The notes under the pieces were generated by a model that did not search any database, was not told the DNA's origin, and worked only from the letters and a program-made list of their open reading frames with translations. Source: Hymenolepis diminuta (Eukaryota; Platyhelminthes; Cestoda; Cyclophyllidea; Hymenolepididae). Taken from it: a stretch of 64,000 nt of DNA. The position numbers and the translations under genes were made by a program. The first letter of the stretch is position 1, and the number at the start of each line of letters is the position of its first letter. This document shows positions 12,301 through 21,900 of the stretch, piece by piece. Where the stretch lies: NCBI GenBank assembly GCA_900708905.1, contig CAADRB010000005.1, positions 3,138,791-3,202,790 on the forward strand. The letters are read 5' to 3'.

Positions 12301-14311
12301 TCTATTGTAGATGTCATCTTGTAGAATTCGTGTGGATTGATAAGACGAAGATGGCTGAAAAGAAGTAACATATGGTAATTGAGACGTGTATACTTAAATG
12401 TTATAAGTAACCGTCAACATACTTGTACTGTGAAAACCATAGGTCAAGGATTTGCATCATTGCAGGGTTAGAAAAATGCAAATTCGTTCGGCAGAAACTC
12501 TGTGAGGCGAGAAACGATTTATTCCAAGGCTTTGGTACGAGAGCTAATTCTTGTCGATGTTCCAGGCCCGCAGTTAGCTGCTCATCTTCGGGTTTGTGTA
12601 GACCGTCTATATTAGGATCAGCCGGATCTTTCAACACAAACTCAATGATAGCACGTTTTATTTGCAGCAAATAGTCCTCTCTAATTTCATCATCTAGACG
12701 ATCCATTAATTTAGCACTAGTCTCAGTCTGTAAAAATGGAAAATATTATATTTACTGAGTAATCAGTAAAAAATATTAAATGAAGAGGAAACTGAAAAAT
12801 ATATACCTTAAGTGATGGACGGATACGTTCCTTAATTTTCGCAATCCAACTTTCTTGAATCGGAGCAACATTGTTGGTGTCAATTCCATTGTTGATATAA
12901 TAATAATATCTCTATAAAGCAGGATTATTAGACATAAGAAATTCCGAACTTACACCTATAGTTTTTTCCCGTTCGCTGACACCGGCTCCTTGTTCAGCAA
13001 GTGGTGGAAGAGTTTTGCTGATGTGACTTTCGACAGCTGGTCGACTACCTTCTCTAAAGCGAAAGGGATGAGTTTGTGGGTTAGTACCTACGTGATCATA
13101 TCCACCAAATAGCGCCGAAAAGACTCATGTTCCTTCTTCCTGTTTCTTGAATCATGTCCCAATCCGCCTTTTGTTTTTCTTAAATTTGCACATTTGTCTA
13201 AAATCATGAAAATTTTTTAAGAATCTAAATATTACTTCAAATTGAGAAATCAAATTTTCGTGCATTTGATTCCCATACTTTCGTAAAAAAAGTCAACTAA
13301 TTTTATATAAAATAAATTTAAACCTGACCGTGATAGGATAAATTTTCTGAATAAACACATAGCTACACAAAATTAACAAAGAACTCACTTATGGTAGCAC
13401 AGTTCCAAGTAGTTAAATCATTTATTATTTCAAAAATATTAATGTTTATTGAAGCGTTTACGTATCTAGTTATCCGATTTAATAAAAAGTTATTTGGTTC
13501 GTTGAGAGCCTTGTAATATAAATGAATTAACTAAGTTAATCAAAATAATAACAATTTATTCCTTTTTGCATAAAATTATGAGGAAGATTTGCGGTTCCGT
13601 TAACGAGATTGTTAATAGATAAACTGATGACTGATCAAGGCTAATTTTAAATTGGCTGTGTAATCTTAAACTAAAACCAGAATAACAAATCTACGAAAAT
13701 TTCTTCAACTATCGTTATTTACGTCTTACATACTTCGATACAGACAGTCCGGCTTCAGCTCTATCAGAATCCCTATATATCCAAACTTGATTTGACATCA
13801 ATTATTTGATTATCTAATTGATGTTAACTTCAATCAAACAAACTAGATATGAAAATCATAACCTGCACTCCAATAAAAATTACCTAATGGCTTTAAATAC
13901 CTGCAAAAATTATTTTCGCATAGTACGAAACGGCAAAATTCAGCATAAATAGTTTACAGACAAAATAAATGTTAGCAAATAGTGATCGAAATTCACGATG
14001 AATAAGTATTCTTCACAATATTTTTTATATTTTTGCCAAATAACGATACGCAAATCTAAATTCACAAACACCAAGGAACGTCAAACAAATTCGTAAAACG
14101 ACAGTTTTATAAAACGACTAAATCCCTTACTATTACTTATTGAGCCTATAACGTCGATAGGAATAGGCGGTCCTAATTTAACTTTATTAGTATCAATGAA
14201 GGATGGTGAAGTATTGATCCACGACGGCTTTAAATGCTTCGCTTCAAGAGAGGGCAGAAGATAAGTATCTTCGCTCGCTTCTTTACGTTTTTGCTTTAAA
14301 GTACGATTATA
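293..14311 (-). CDS. Axonemal inner-arm dynein heavy chain, N-terminal half (23 exons, partial)
   Basis: ATP-driven microtubule motor of cilia and flagella. Twenty-three exons join in phase with GT..AG borders: 14311-14131, 13197-13092, 13053-12954, 12911-12807, 12727-12423, 12354-12235, 12166-11983, 11089-11024, 10956-10780, 10705-10544, 10498-10131, 8936-7949, 7409-6450, 5403-5171, 5126-4889, 4810-4580, 3181-2969, 2872-2525, 2486-1974, 1932-1801, 811-590, 410-399, 313-293. They give about 1,995 codons. Order: tail, linker, AAA1 with P-loop [10 protein letters not shown] and Walker [13 protein letters not shown]2 with [20 protein letters not shown], then [17 protein letters not shown]. Segments such as ERYYYYI-like RYYYYINNG and [17 protein letters not shown] match the DNAH3/7/12 group as I remember it. 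Missing: the initiator exon and everything after the start of AAA3, so a complete chain would be roughly twice this length. The family call is firm; the exact orthologue is not. Confidence 0.9.
399..410 (-). CDS. Candidate 12-nt dynein micro-exon
   Basis: TATAG acceptor, 12 nt encoding GKGQ, GTAAGC donor. Phase 0-0 in the frame left by [10 protein letters not shown] Gly-rich turn before a W-x-x-W motif is usual at this place in the family, which supports it. Needs transcript proof. Confidence 0.5.
590..811 (-). CDS. Dynein heavy chain exon, start of AAA3 region
   Basis: Encodes [20 protein letters not shown] and ends [12 protein letters not shown]; both are conserved heavy-chain motifs. 222 nt, phase 0-0, acceptor TTTTAG, donor GTAAGT. 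Confidence 0.92.
1801..1932 (-). CDS. Dynein heavy chain exon between AAA2 and AAA3
   Basis: Encodes [20 protein letters not shown] and ends EEQTSCAIE. 132 nt, phase 0-0, acceptor TTCTAG, donor GTAAGA. Confidence 0.85.
1974..2486 (-). CDS. Dynein heavy chain exon, AAA2 core
   Basis: Encodes [56 protein letters not shown] and [16 protein letters not shown], textbook dynein AAA2 motifs (Walker B DGPVD). 513 nt, phase 0-0, donor GTAAAT. Confidence 0.97.
2525..2872 (-). CDS. Dynein heavy chain AAA2 exon
   Basis: Encodes [34 protein letters not shown], then [20 protein letters not shown] and [14 protein letters not shown]. The AAA2 P-loop reads GYPFGAKT, with Ala where Gly normally precedes Lys. 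Phase 0-0, donor GTATGA. Confidence 0.95.
2969..3181 (-). CDS. Dynein heavy chain exon after AAA1
   Basis: Encodes [40 protein letters not shown] and [14 protein letters not shown], near-invariant in axonemal dyneins. 213 nt, phase 0-0, donor GTGAGC. Confidence 0.95.
4580..4810 (-). CDS. Dynein heavy chain AAA1 exon, Walker B
   Basis: Encodes [20 protein letters not shown] (Walker B) and [17 protein letters not shown] (sensor region). 231 nt, phase 0-0, donor GTAATC. Confidence 0.95.
4889..5126 (-). CDS. Dynein heavy chain AAA1 exon, P-loop
   Basis: Encodes [20 protein letters not shown], then [20 protein letters not shown], the AAA1 Walker A site that powers the motor, and ends YIALGKFFK. 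It is separated from the Walker B exon by a 78-nt intron (4811-4888) that contains no in-frame stop. Confidence 0.95.
5171..5403 (-). CDS. Dynein heavy chain exon leading into AAA1
   Basis: Encodes [35 protein letters not shown] and [11 protein letters not shown], the segment just before the AAA1 ATPase. Phase 0 in, 2 out, donor GTAAGT. Confidence 0.95.
6450..7409 (-). CDS. Dynein heavy chain linker exon (second half)
   Basis: 960 nt, phase 0-0. Starts [20 protein letters not shown], continues [36 protein letters not shown] and [20 protein letters not shown]. All are hallmark linker motifs. Ends LEELETFVQ before donor GTAAGA. Confidence 0.95.
7949..8936 (-). CDS. Dynein heavy chain linker (DHC_N2) exon
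   Basis: Largest exon of the gene, 988 nt. It encodes alpha-helical linker sequence with AEMAFEW-like [34 protein letters not shown], then WKQISEIIG and the final NEWES. The linker is the mechanical element that swings across the AAA ring. Acceptor TTTTAG, donor GTAATA. Confidence 0.95.
10131..10498 (-). CDS. Dynein heavy chain exon with acidic insert
   Basis: Begins [16 protein letters not shown], passes through an Asp/Glu/Ser-rich stretch ([20 protein letters not shown]), then returns to conserved sequence [20 protein letters not shown]. The conserved half identifies a DNAH3/7/12-type chain. Donor GTAAGT, phase 0 in and 2 out. Confidence 0.9.
10544..10705 (-). CDS. Dynein heavy chain tail exon
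   Basis: Encodes [20 protein letters not shown] and ends [11 protein letters not shown]. 162 nt, phase 0-0; donor GTTACC is weaker than its neighbours but the frame continues cleanly. Confidence 0.8.
10780..10956 (-). CDS. Dynein heavy chain tail exon
   Basis: Encodes [20 protein letters not shown] and [16 protein letters not shown], a standard heavy-chain tail segment. 177 nt, phase 0-0, donor GTAAGC. Confidence 0.85.
11024..11089 (-). CDS. Small dynein heavy chain exon (66 nt)
   Basis: Encodes [20 protein letters not shown] plus SN. Phase 0-0 with acceptor TTCTAG and donor GTAAGT. Supported by phase and splice sites more than by recognisable homology. Confidence 0.65.
11983..12166 (-). 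CDS. Dynein heavy chain tail exon
   Basis: Encodes [12 protein letters not shown], then [20 protein letters not shown] and [11 protein letters not shown], the usual 'sva LMs.qLq.l' tail region. Phase 2 in, 0 out, donor GTGAGT. Confidence 0.85.
12235..12354 (-). CDS. Dynein heavy chain tail exon
   Basis: Encodes [20 protein letters not shown] and ends [11 protein letters not shown]. Phase 2-2, donor GTAACT. Confidence 0.8.
12423..12727 (-). CDS. Dynein heavy chain tail exon
   Basis: Reads from [20 protein letters not shown] to LDLWFSQYK and includes [10 protein letters not shown], a typical tail segment. Acceptor TTTACAG, donor GTATGT, phase 0 in and 2 out. Confidence 0.85.
12807..12911 (-). 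CDS. Dynein heavy chain tail exon with RYYYYI motif
   Basis: Encodes [20 protein letters not shown], a strongly conserved tail motif of DNAH3/7/12-type chains. 105 nt, phase 0-0, donor GTATAT. Confidence 0.85.
12954..13053 (-). CDS. Dynein heavy chain tail exon
   Basis: Encodes [20 protein letters not shown] and ends SEREKTIG just before the RYYYYI exon. Phase 2 in, phase 0 out, donor GTAAGT. Confidence 0.75.
13092..13197 (-). CDS. Dynein heavy chain tail exon
   Basis: Lys/Arg-rich segment ending in [12 protein letters not shown], a tail motif. Acceptor TTTTAG, donor GTAGGT; phase 1 in, phase 2 out. Confidence 0.75.
14131..14311 (-). CDS. Dynein heavy chain exon, most N-terminal one found
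   Basis: Reads [20 protein letters not shown] and, further on, [10 protein letters not shown], a proline-rich N-terminal tail segment. Acceptor ATTTAG, donor GTAAGG, ending in phase 1, which fits the next exon exactly. An in-frame stop lies just upstream of the acceptor, so the initiator ATG must be in a further exon that I could not identify. Confidence 0.7.
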
Positions 14312-17300
14312 CTAAATTGTATAACTTTATTTTTGTGTATTACCATTTAACTATTAGTCAATGTCACCTTTTATATCATATGTTCTGAAAGAAATTGCGC
14401 GCTTCGGTCACTATTTATATCTGTTTACAAATCCAAGTTCAAACAACATAGGTCATTGTTGAATAAATTTGGCTTAATGTATAGTGAAATTATCAACGGA
14501 ATTTATCTTACGTTTTATTTTTTAAATTTTATAAAATTTTTATGCAATGTGATACGTATTTCTAATTATCTATTACAAATGAATTTTAAAATGCTAATTT
14601 TAAAGTATATCCATTTCACCTATTTTCAAAATGATATGAAGTTATAAATAACTTATGCAATTTTATCAGAAATTTTTATTTAATTTTTTACAAGAGTGCA
14701 TGGATCATTGCATGCTGACGAACTGTTTCAGGCATAATTGTCCACCTTTCACATTTTCAAGGATATTTGCAAGCTATTTTCATAATTCTTAAACTGTTAT
14801 ACAATTTAAAGTCGTCATGCATAATTCATAACAGTATTTTCAGACTAATCTGCAACTCTTAATTAGTTAATGCAATTTATATTCGAAGATATTAGAGGAA
14901 TTTTTCAGATTCTGGAACCTACTTAAAGGTTTATTGGATACTCTTAACTGAGAGCAGAAAACAGCTAACAGAAGCTAAAGCTAGAACCAAATTCCAGAAT
15001 CTTATTTTTATTGATAGCTATATAATTGCTTATTAAAATGATTACCAAGTAATATGCAAATATGTCGTTAAAACAGGGATATAGCCATTCTTAGCATATA
15101 ATAGATCCGTACGCTATAAGATAGGAACGGGGCGAACTTGTATTTAAAGAGCATAGAGAAAGCGCGGTAAAATGTCGACCTTAAATCTATTTAAATGGAG
15201 AAAGCGGCTGGAAATAAGTCGAATATCATCTCAATAACAAAGTGAAAGGTCATAAGTAAGTAAAATTCTGCGTCACTACAAAAAGACTTAAATTAAATGT
15301 TTGATTTAAAATGAAGTTTAAAGTCCGGAATTTTTTCACACAAGCCGATTTCTTCATTACATTATAGATGTTTTTAATAAAGACCTCTCCAGATTTCAAG
15401 TAATGTTCATCAGAGTTTGGGTGTAAGTTTGAATGTCTTCAAACGATAGTCAAAAATATAATATCCCATGCTCATTAAACCCGTCCTTTAAATTTTTTAG
15501 GAATTTTGATTTGCTCTGGTAAAATCATCTTTAAAGATGAACTGATAAGCCTACCTATCTTTGTTGTGGCTCACACAAGTCAAATTGTAGCCGGCTTATT
15601 TTAATTCGTCATCTGAACTTCTGCAAATGCATCTTCGAGGATGGCAAGTAGCCTTTAAGTGTACTTCCCCCTCAACGCTGTTGAACACGACTTCATTCTA
15701 ATGATCCTTCATGAATATAATAACAATCGCATGAAAGGCTAACCTTCCATGACTTCATTAAATCGAGTGAAAATGCTTTTTCAAATAGGAAGTTTTATTC
15801 AAATATTTATTTTTCACCAATGATTCTAATTCTACATCATTGAGAGGTGTTTTGCTTATTACTGCTATTTATTCAATCGTAATTTATCAAGTTAGACAAA
15901 CAAGGAAATTATTCCGGAATTTACTCTAGTGAACTCGATCATTTTTTAAATATCCATTGGTTTCATCTACTTGCTGATGGGCGTAAGAAGTGACAGATGA
16001 ATCGCGGTCACATGACCAAATATTCCATTAAATCAAGTGATCAATGTTCGATATCCCCCGAATCTAGACTAATCCGCGTGTTCGGACGCTTCCATATTGT
16101 TAAAATATGTAAATGTTTTTTTTGCATTACTATGAGTGAGAATAGTATTGATAATCAACGCATAATTTTCTAATAAATAGGCAATGGACTGACAGAGTAC
16201 GCTTGAGATTTTATGAGATAGTTCCTTTAGATTTGAGATCCGAATTCGAGTTTGCACAAGCATGAGCAAAGATGTAATAACGTCATTCTGTGAAAATTTT
16301 TCTCACCGAATGATTTATCAACAGGTATAAAGTGTTAAATGTGAGATTACCTTATTATGCCACCTTAAATTAGTCGGTATTGATGTTCAAAAGGAGAGGA
16401 AGTGAAATTTAAACTTGAATGCAAAAAATATTTTAATATTGTGACAAGATAAAATATATATTAATTATTATTATTTCCGTTTATAAAAAATCTCTATAAT
16501 TGATATTAAGCTAAATATTATACAAATATTTAAGGACACAGGACTTAAATGAAACGAAATAGTCGATTTTGCAAGTTGTGTCAGTTGTTTAAACAAATGA
16601 TTTCATCAGAGTTCCACCTGTTTGAATAATAGAAAACGAGTTTTGGCGTCGTATTCAAAAGTAAGGAAAAATCTCTTTGATTGTTGACCTGAAATAAACA
16701 TTTTTAACGGTTAATTGGTTAGCTTATTGTACACATCAAATCAAATTCTTCTAGATAGTTACATTTTTTCTTGGATTTTTAAGTCGGTGTTTGTTAGTGT
16801 CTGTAATCTGTTGATAATACTAAGTGATTTCATCCGAATTTTACGTTCTTTAACTTTAAAGACCCTGAATTCCAAACGAGGAGGGATATATAAACGGGTA
16901 AATTAAAATACGCCAAAATTATCTCAGACAACTTTCTCAAAATAAGTGAAAATTCCGAACGTGACTAATAACAGTTTTATTGTATTTCCAGTTCTCCAGG
17001 AGTTGCAATGCCTATAAAAATGATGACATACCTATTTTCAGACATTTTGAATAATAATATTCACCATTAAGTATTAATTAATTAATAAATTACAAAGTTG
17101 GATAGAATTCACCTTTACCAATCCTAAGAACCTTTTTTCTCTTCCTTATCGTCTCTACTTTTGTTTCTTCCTTCTGGGACTTAATAACCACTTAATCTCG
17201 AAATAACCTCATTCCTTAACTTTCTTTTCACTAGTGGTCCGCTTCATTCGGTCAAGATAACGCGATCTCAAAAATCGAATTAGATCAGACTGACTTAAAG

Positions 17301-18279
17301 ATCAATTCTTGTCTTCATTGCAGAACGACTGATTAAAACGATACGATTTACTTATTCATTGAAATGTCTTCTAAGTCCAATAGTTTCTTCATGATCGGTA
17401 TAACTGTATGTAACTGCTAATATAACCTAGGATTCCACTGTGATGCTGGTAAATACCCGCAGCAGTAATTTATGGCTGCAATTACTCAGACCAAGCAGAA
17501 TGAAGACAGAGGACTTTTTTTCATCACAGGGAAATACAACTTCTTATCTGGAATTGGTTGACTATCCGGTTAGTAAGTAACGTAGGAGTGAAGAGCCTTC
17601 ATTCCAAGTAGTCGAACCTTCCAGTGCCAGGGGAATGAATTGTGTTCGTTTAGTTATATAAATTCTGTTAAGGGTAACGAAAATATTCAAATCTTCTTGT
17701 TGTCAGTGATAGCATGTCTTAGACTTAATATCATCTTTACTGCTATGCCAGCAAGGAAATTGAATTAATGAAATGGCAAAACCAAATTCTCATATTTTTT
17801 CAAGAATTAATTAATTAATTTCTTAAAACTGTTGATATTTGAAGTAATAATAGGGTCCTCATTTAAAATTGAGCAAAACGCCATAACAAAACCTTTAAAA
17901 TTAAAGTGTTGATTCCAAAACCTGATCTGAGTGAAAATCCAAAGTCAAATTCCCTGCATGTCAGACACATCTTTACACAAATCAATAAACTTTACCGGTC
18001 ACGAACTTCGCAAATATTTTCTAATAGCTCTATAGTTGCAACGAAACAATACAAAATTAACACATTAGTTAGGAAAACTCAAAATTTAAATTTCTTTAAC
18101 AATTTCTATAGCTTCTTACTAAAACTCTGCAAAGATATGCGTAAAAAGGCGAATGAAGTCTAATAGAAGGTGAAATTTTCACTTCTTAATGTATGTTTTT
18201 CAAATTTCTTTATTTCTATTCTCATCTCTAACTAGAAATGGTTCCTAAAATATCTTATTGTACTTGGTTTATTTCAAAT

Positions 18280-18313
18280 CCCTAATATGGGGGAGCCCAT
18301 ATTACGATTAGGG
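18280..18313. repeat. Imperfect inverted repeat
   Basis: Arms CCCTAATATGGG and CCCATATTA..TTAGGG flank a 4-nt loop, with a 6-nt insertion in the second arm. It lies immediately before a SINE-like repeat copy. Function unknown. Confidence 0.4.
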
Positions 18314-18360
18314 AAATTAATCCGAACGGGTTACTTATTTACCTAGCCATGCTATTAACT

Positions 18361-18590
18361 CCCAAACCCACTCAGGAAAGTGTATTTCAGCACTCACCTT
18401 GAGTAGAGGGGTAGCATTGGGGAGCTCCGCTGGTGAGAAACTCGATTTATGTTATCACCTTTATTAGCAAGGCCTCACCAGTGCCGTTGATCATTCTTTT
18501 CAATGGGTATGCACTAATGGTCATCAAAGCCATGACCTCTAACTTCATGGACGAGTATGTTATCCGCTGTGTCACTTAATCAAGTATACT
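18361..18590 (-). repeat. SINE-like dispersed repeat, copy 1
   Basis: In minus orientation it contains ATAAATCGAGTTTCTCACCA followed by CTCAAGGTGAGTGCTGAAA and ACACTTTCCTGAGTGGG, in the same order as copies at 28.7 and 46.4 kb. The central TCGAGTTTC resembles a pol III B box. Divergent and without a clear end. Confidence 0.5.
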
Positions 18591-18910
18591 TTTATTCCCT
18601 ACCTACGATTTCATTAATCAGTTCCAAATGTGCTCATTATAATTTATAATTTAGATGTTGGATCAGCATCAACATAATTTTTGTGTATGCTATTTTTACC
18701 CTCTTTGTAGCGATCGGTCATAGCTGAGGTGAATTGCATTGCCGTTAGACTAAGATTAGAAATAGGTGATACAGTTCACTGGGATCATATTTTTCTTTTT
18801 ACTATCTAAAATACATCAGGCTTCTTCTTCCTCTACTTCAAAAACGGTAATTAATTTTACTTTATTACCCCCCTGACAGTTCATAAACCAGGAGATATAT
18901 ATCAATAGTA

Positions 18911-18954
18911 CATGCATACATACATACACACGCACACACAGAGACAGGCACAGT
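18911..18954 (+). repeat. Short tandem repeat tract (CATA / CACA / GACA)
   Basis: Run of CATA units passing into CACA and CAGAGACAGG units in intergenic DNA. Simple-sequence tract. Confidence 0.6.
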
Positions 18955-21900
18955 TAAAAGAAAAGTAACATTGCTAATAGAAACTGAGTTAAAGACTTAG
19001 CTACATTTCGTGAAGAATATACTAATTGTGCATTAATGTATTTAACGTATACATATTGGATGCGCTGCCCTCCCAAATATGCTTTAATTTAAACAGAATG
19101 TATGTCTCCATAGCATCTCATATCTAATTTGTGCCCTACATTCATCTACCTCTGGTAAAATTCTCCAATTCTGTCGAAAGGAAATTTCAGTTGAGTTGAA
19201 AAGTTGCTAGAGAAGTAAAGCCAGGAATTTCGATTGACTATCTGACTTCCCAGAAAAATTGTCACGAAAACGCCTTATTTTAAATGTTCAAATCGATTTA
19301 CAGGTGACCGCTTCAGCAGAAAATATTTCTGCTGTGCTAATGCTGACCTGAATGCAAAACTAGCCGTTATCTCATTTTCTTTAATCAGGCTAGTCGTAAA
19401 CACACGAGGAACCTTTGAAGTATATAGAACGTATTAATAGGGGTTTCGATTCAGACGCAGTAGCTTTAAATTTGATATTTCAAAAAAATTCATTCTATGA
19501 CTGGTACATGACTGGTACTGGTACACTGGCACATTGCGTCACAAGAGGAAACACAGTCGCACGACTTATACTGAAACAGTTGTCGTAATTACTTTCTCTT
19601 AGCGTATATTACAACTATTAATTACATAGTAATTGGGGATTTCTTTAGACTAAAAGCCGGCAATACGTAATTAATGACAGTATATCAGTTATGTGCCTTT
19701 GTTTCGCTAACTATTTTAGGCTTTCTACGTTTAAAAAATATCTGCTCTATGAATATATAAATTTTGGAGTTCTTTTTTTTTATTAAACTCATTTATAAGA
19801 AAAAAATTGAGTATTTATTTAAATTACATGAGGGGGAATTAGAAGGAGATTAATCAGCCTTAGATACGAATGTTTGTTGCTAGGCTGAGATGGACATCAG
19901 CAAATACAGTATTCGTACCATTAGGTTAAGTGGACTCCGTGGTCCTCGAAGTTGCATGTACCTTGAAGGTTAGTCTCTAGCCTTAATGACCTGAAAGCCT
20001 TGAGTTCTAGAATTGTTTATTTTGTGGCCAGTCATCCGCTACATCGTCCTTCAAGGTTCATTAGCAGGACAGGGTCCAAGGTTAGGTTGAAGAAAGGTTA
20101 TTAAAATACAAACTAATGATTTTATAGGAGTAAACCCTTTAAAAAAGGAGGACGCTTTAAAATATAGTGATGTCAAAGCATCCACTTTTAAATGAATTCT
20201 AATTAACCATAGTAATCTAGAACTGTTGTTGAAGTGCGAACCCAAAATAAGGGAAATGTGAATGCGTATGAACAATGTATTTGAAATAGTTCCGAAACTG
20301 AAAACACAAGTCACTGATTTGACTACGTTTTGCAGTGATGACGAAACGTCCAAATAAATTTCATATCTCAAAGGAAAAATTGTTGCCAGACTTGTCTACC
20401 TGCTCTCAGCTGTAAGAGGATGCAATTAAATAGAGGTGACATGATGAACCACGGAATTAAATAAACCAGACACAATCTCTGGCCTTATTAGGTTCTTCTG
20501 TCCGAAAACTAGATCATTTCACTTGCACATGCCTTTGGAATTCAAACCCATTTGTCCGATGATCCATGATGTCCATGATTAAGTTTACTGCCCCGCAAAG
20601 GTGTGTTCTGATAACTGATTTCTTTCATGCATTTATTCGAAAAGGGCAATTTGTAACTGGTCAAAGTAAGAGCTTCACAAATATCATATATATTTATATT
20701 CCAGTCATATTACTATTCCTAATGATAGAAAAAAAGATAAATTTACAATCACAAGAAGAGGGTAAAAGAAGTTGACAAAAATTATTTCTTTTTGTGAGGA
20801 AGTGAGTTAGGGCAAAAAATATGAGACCCGCTGCATTTGAACTCTGCAGTCATTTGAATGTCAGTATTTTCATCACGCATAATTGTTATTACAGTAAAAT
20901 TAAGGAAGCGGTAAGCGAGTTTATCAGGACAAGAAACGAGGAGGAAGTGAAGAAATAGATATTGAAGTCAGAGCATCAAGAATCTTACTAAACTTTAATT
21001 CTAGAAGCATTGAGTTGTCCATATTCTCACATAATGTTTAAATTTCACGATTTGACTCCCAAATTCATGAGTGAGATTACACCTCGTTCATTTTTTGGTC
21101 AAGCTACCACGATTTGTGGGTAGCTGAGACCACCAACGGTTTTTGTAGAACAATAGAGGTAACTGGAGCCCACTATGCCAGAGTTTTCATAATTTTTTAA
21201 AGTTTCCATTATGAATTGAATTATTTATTATCCACAGCATAAGGTAAATCTGGGTGACTCGGTTTAATATGATTTCGTAATCATTCTGAGTTGAGAAATG
21301 TTGTTGCCTCCGGTTAACCTTTAAGATCATTAAAGCTTAAATGGGATATCTCAATCAGATTTTAAAAGTAGCTTTACTTGGAATTCATTAAATCCGCATC
21401 TTGGAATAAGGTGTACAGTTTATGAATTTGAAGGGCATTTTTAGTGATAAATACGAAAATATGAAAATTTTTTTCCAGAAGATTGTTTGCCTTTAATTAT
21501 ACTCTAAATCGAAAGGTCAAGAATATAAATGAGCGTCTCTATCCAATTGGTGGTGTCTTCAAGTCAGAACCGAGCACTGAAAATAAATGTCTTCAAATAT
21601 GTGATTGATGAATGTCGATCGCTACTTTTAAGTAAAATTTTGTGAAGATAATATCTTCGTGCTTTTCTTCTTTAAAAGATCTAGTTGACCTGTTCCGTTG
21701 GACCTTAGTCTGGAACATTAACAGCAGTGATCCCTCCAAAATAGGGATTAAAGGATTACTATACATTTAGTGCCATTCTTTATGAAAATACGTTGATTCT
21801 TTATGTCCCTGTGACCGAAACTCCTATCTGCCACATTTAGACGAGTTTATCGACTTCTTTTTTCCTATAATTGCCCTGTTCCATTTAGAAGTACACCTGC

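Larger units (their letters stand above)
812..14130 (-). other. Dynein introns longer than 300 bp
   Basis: Introns at 812-1800, 3182-4579, 5404-6449, 7410-7948, 8937-10130, 11090-11982 and 13198-14130 are AT-rich. I see no RNA gene or recognisable transposon protein in them. Two carry plus-strand open frames of 123-157 codons, at 3718-4191 and 9221-9592, neither of which I recognise. Confidence 0.6.

Noticed and set aside
20051..20371. 106-codon minus-strand frame in intergenic DNA, considered as a transposon relic
   Set aside because: No reverse transcriptase, transposase or integrase motif could be seen.
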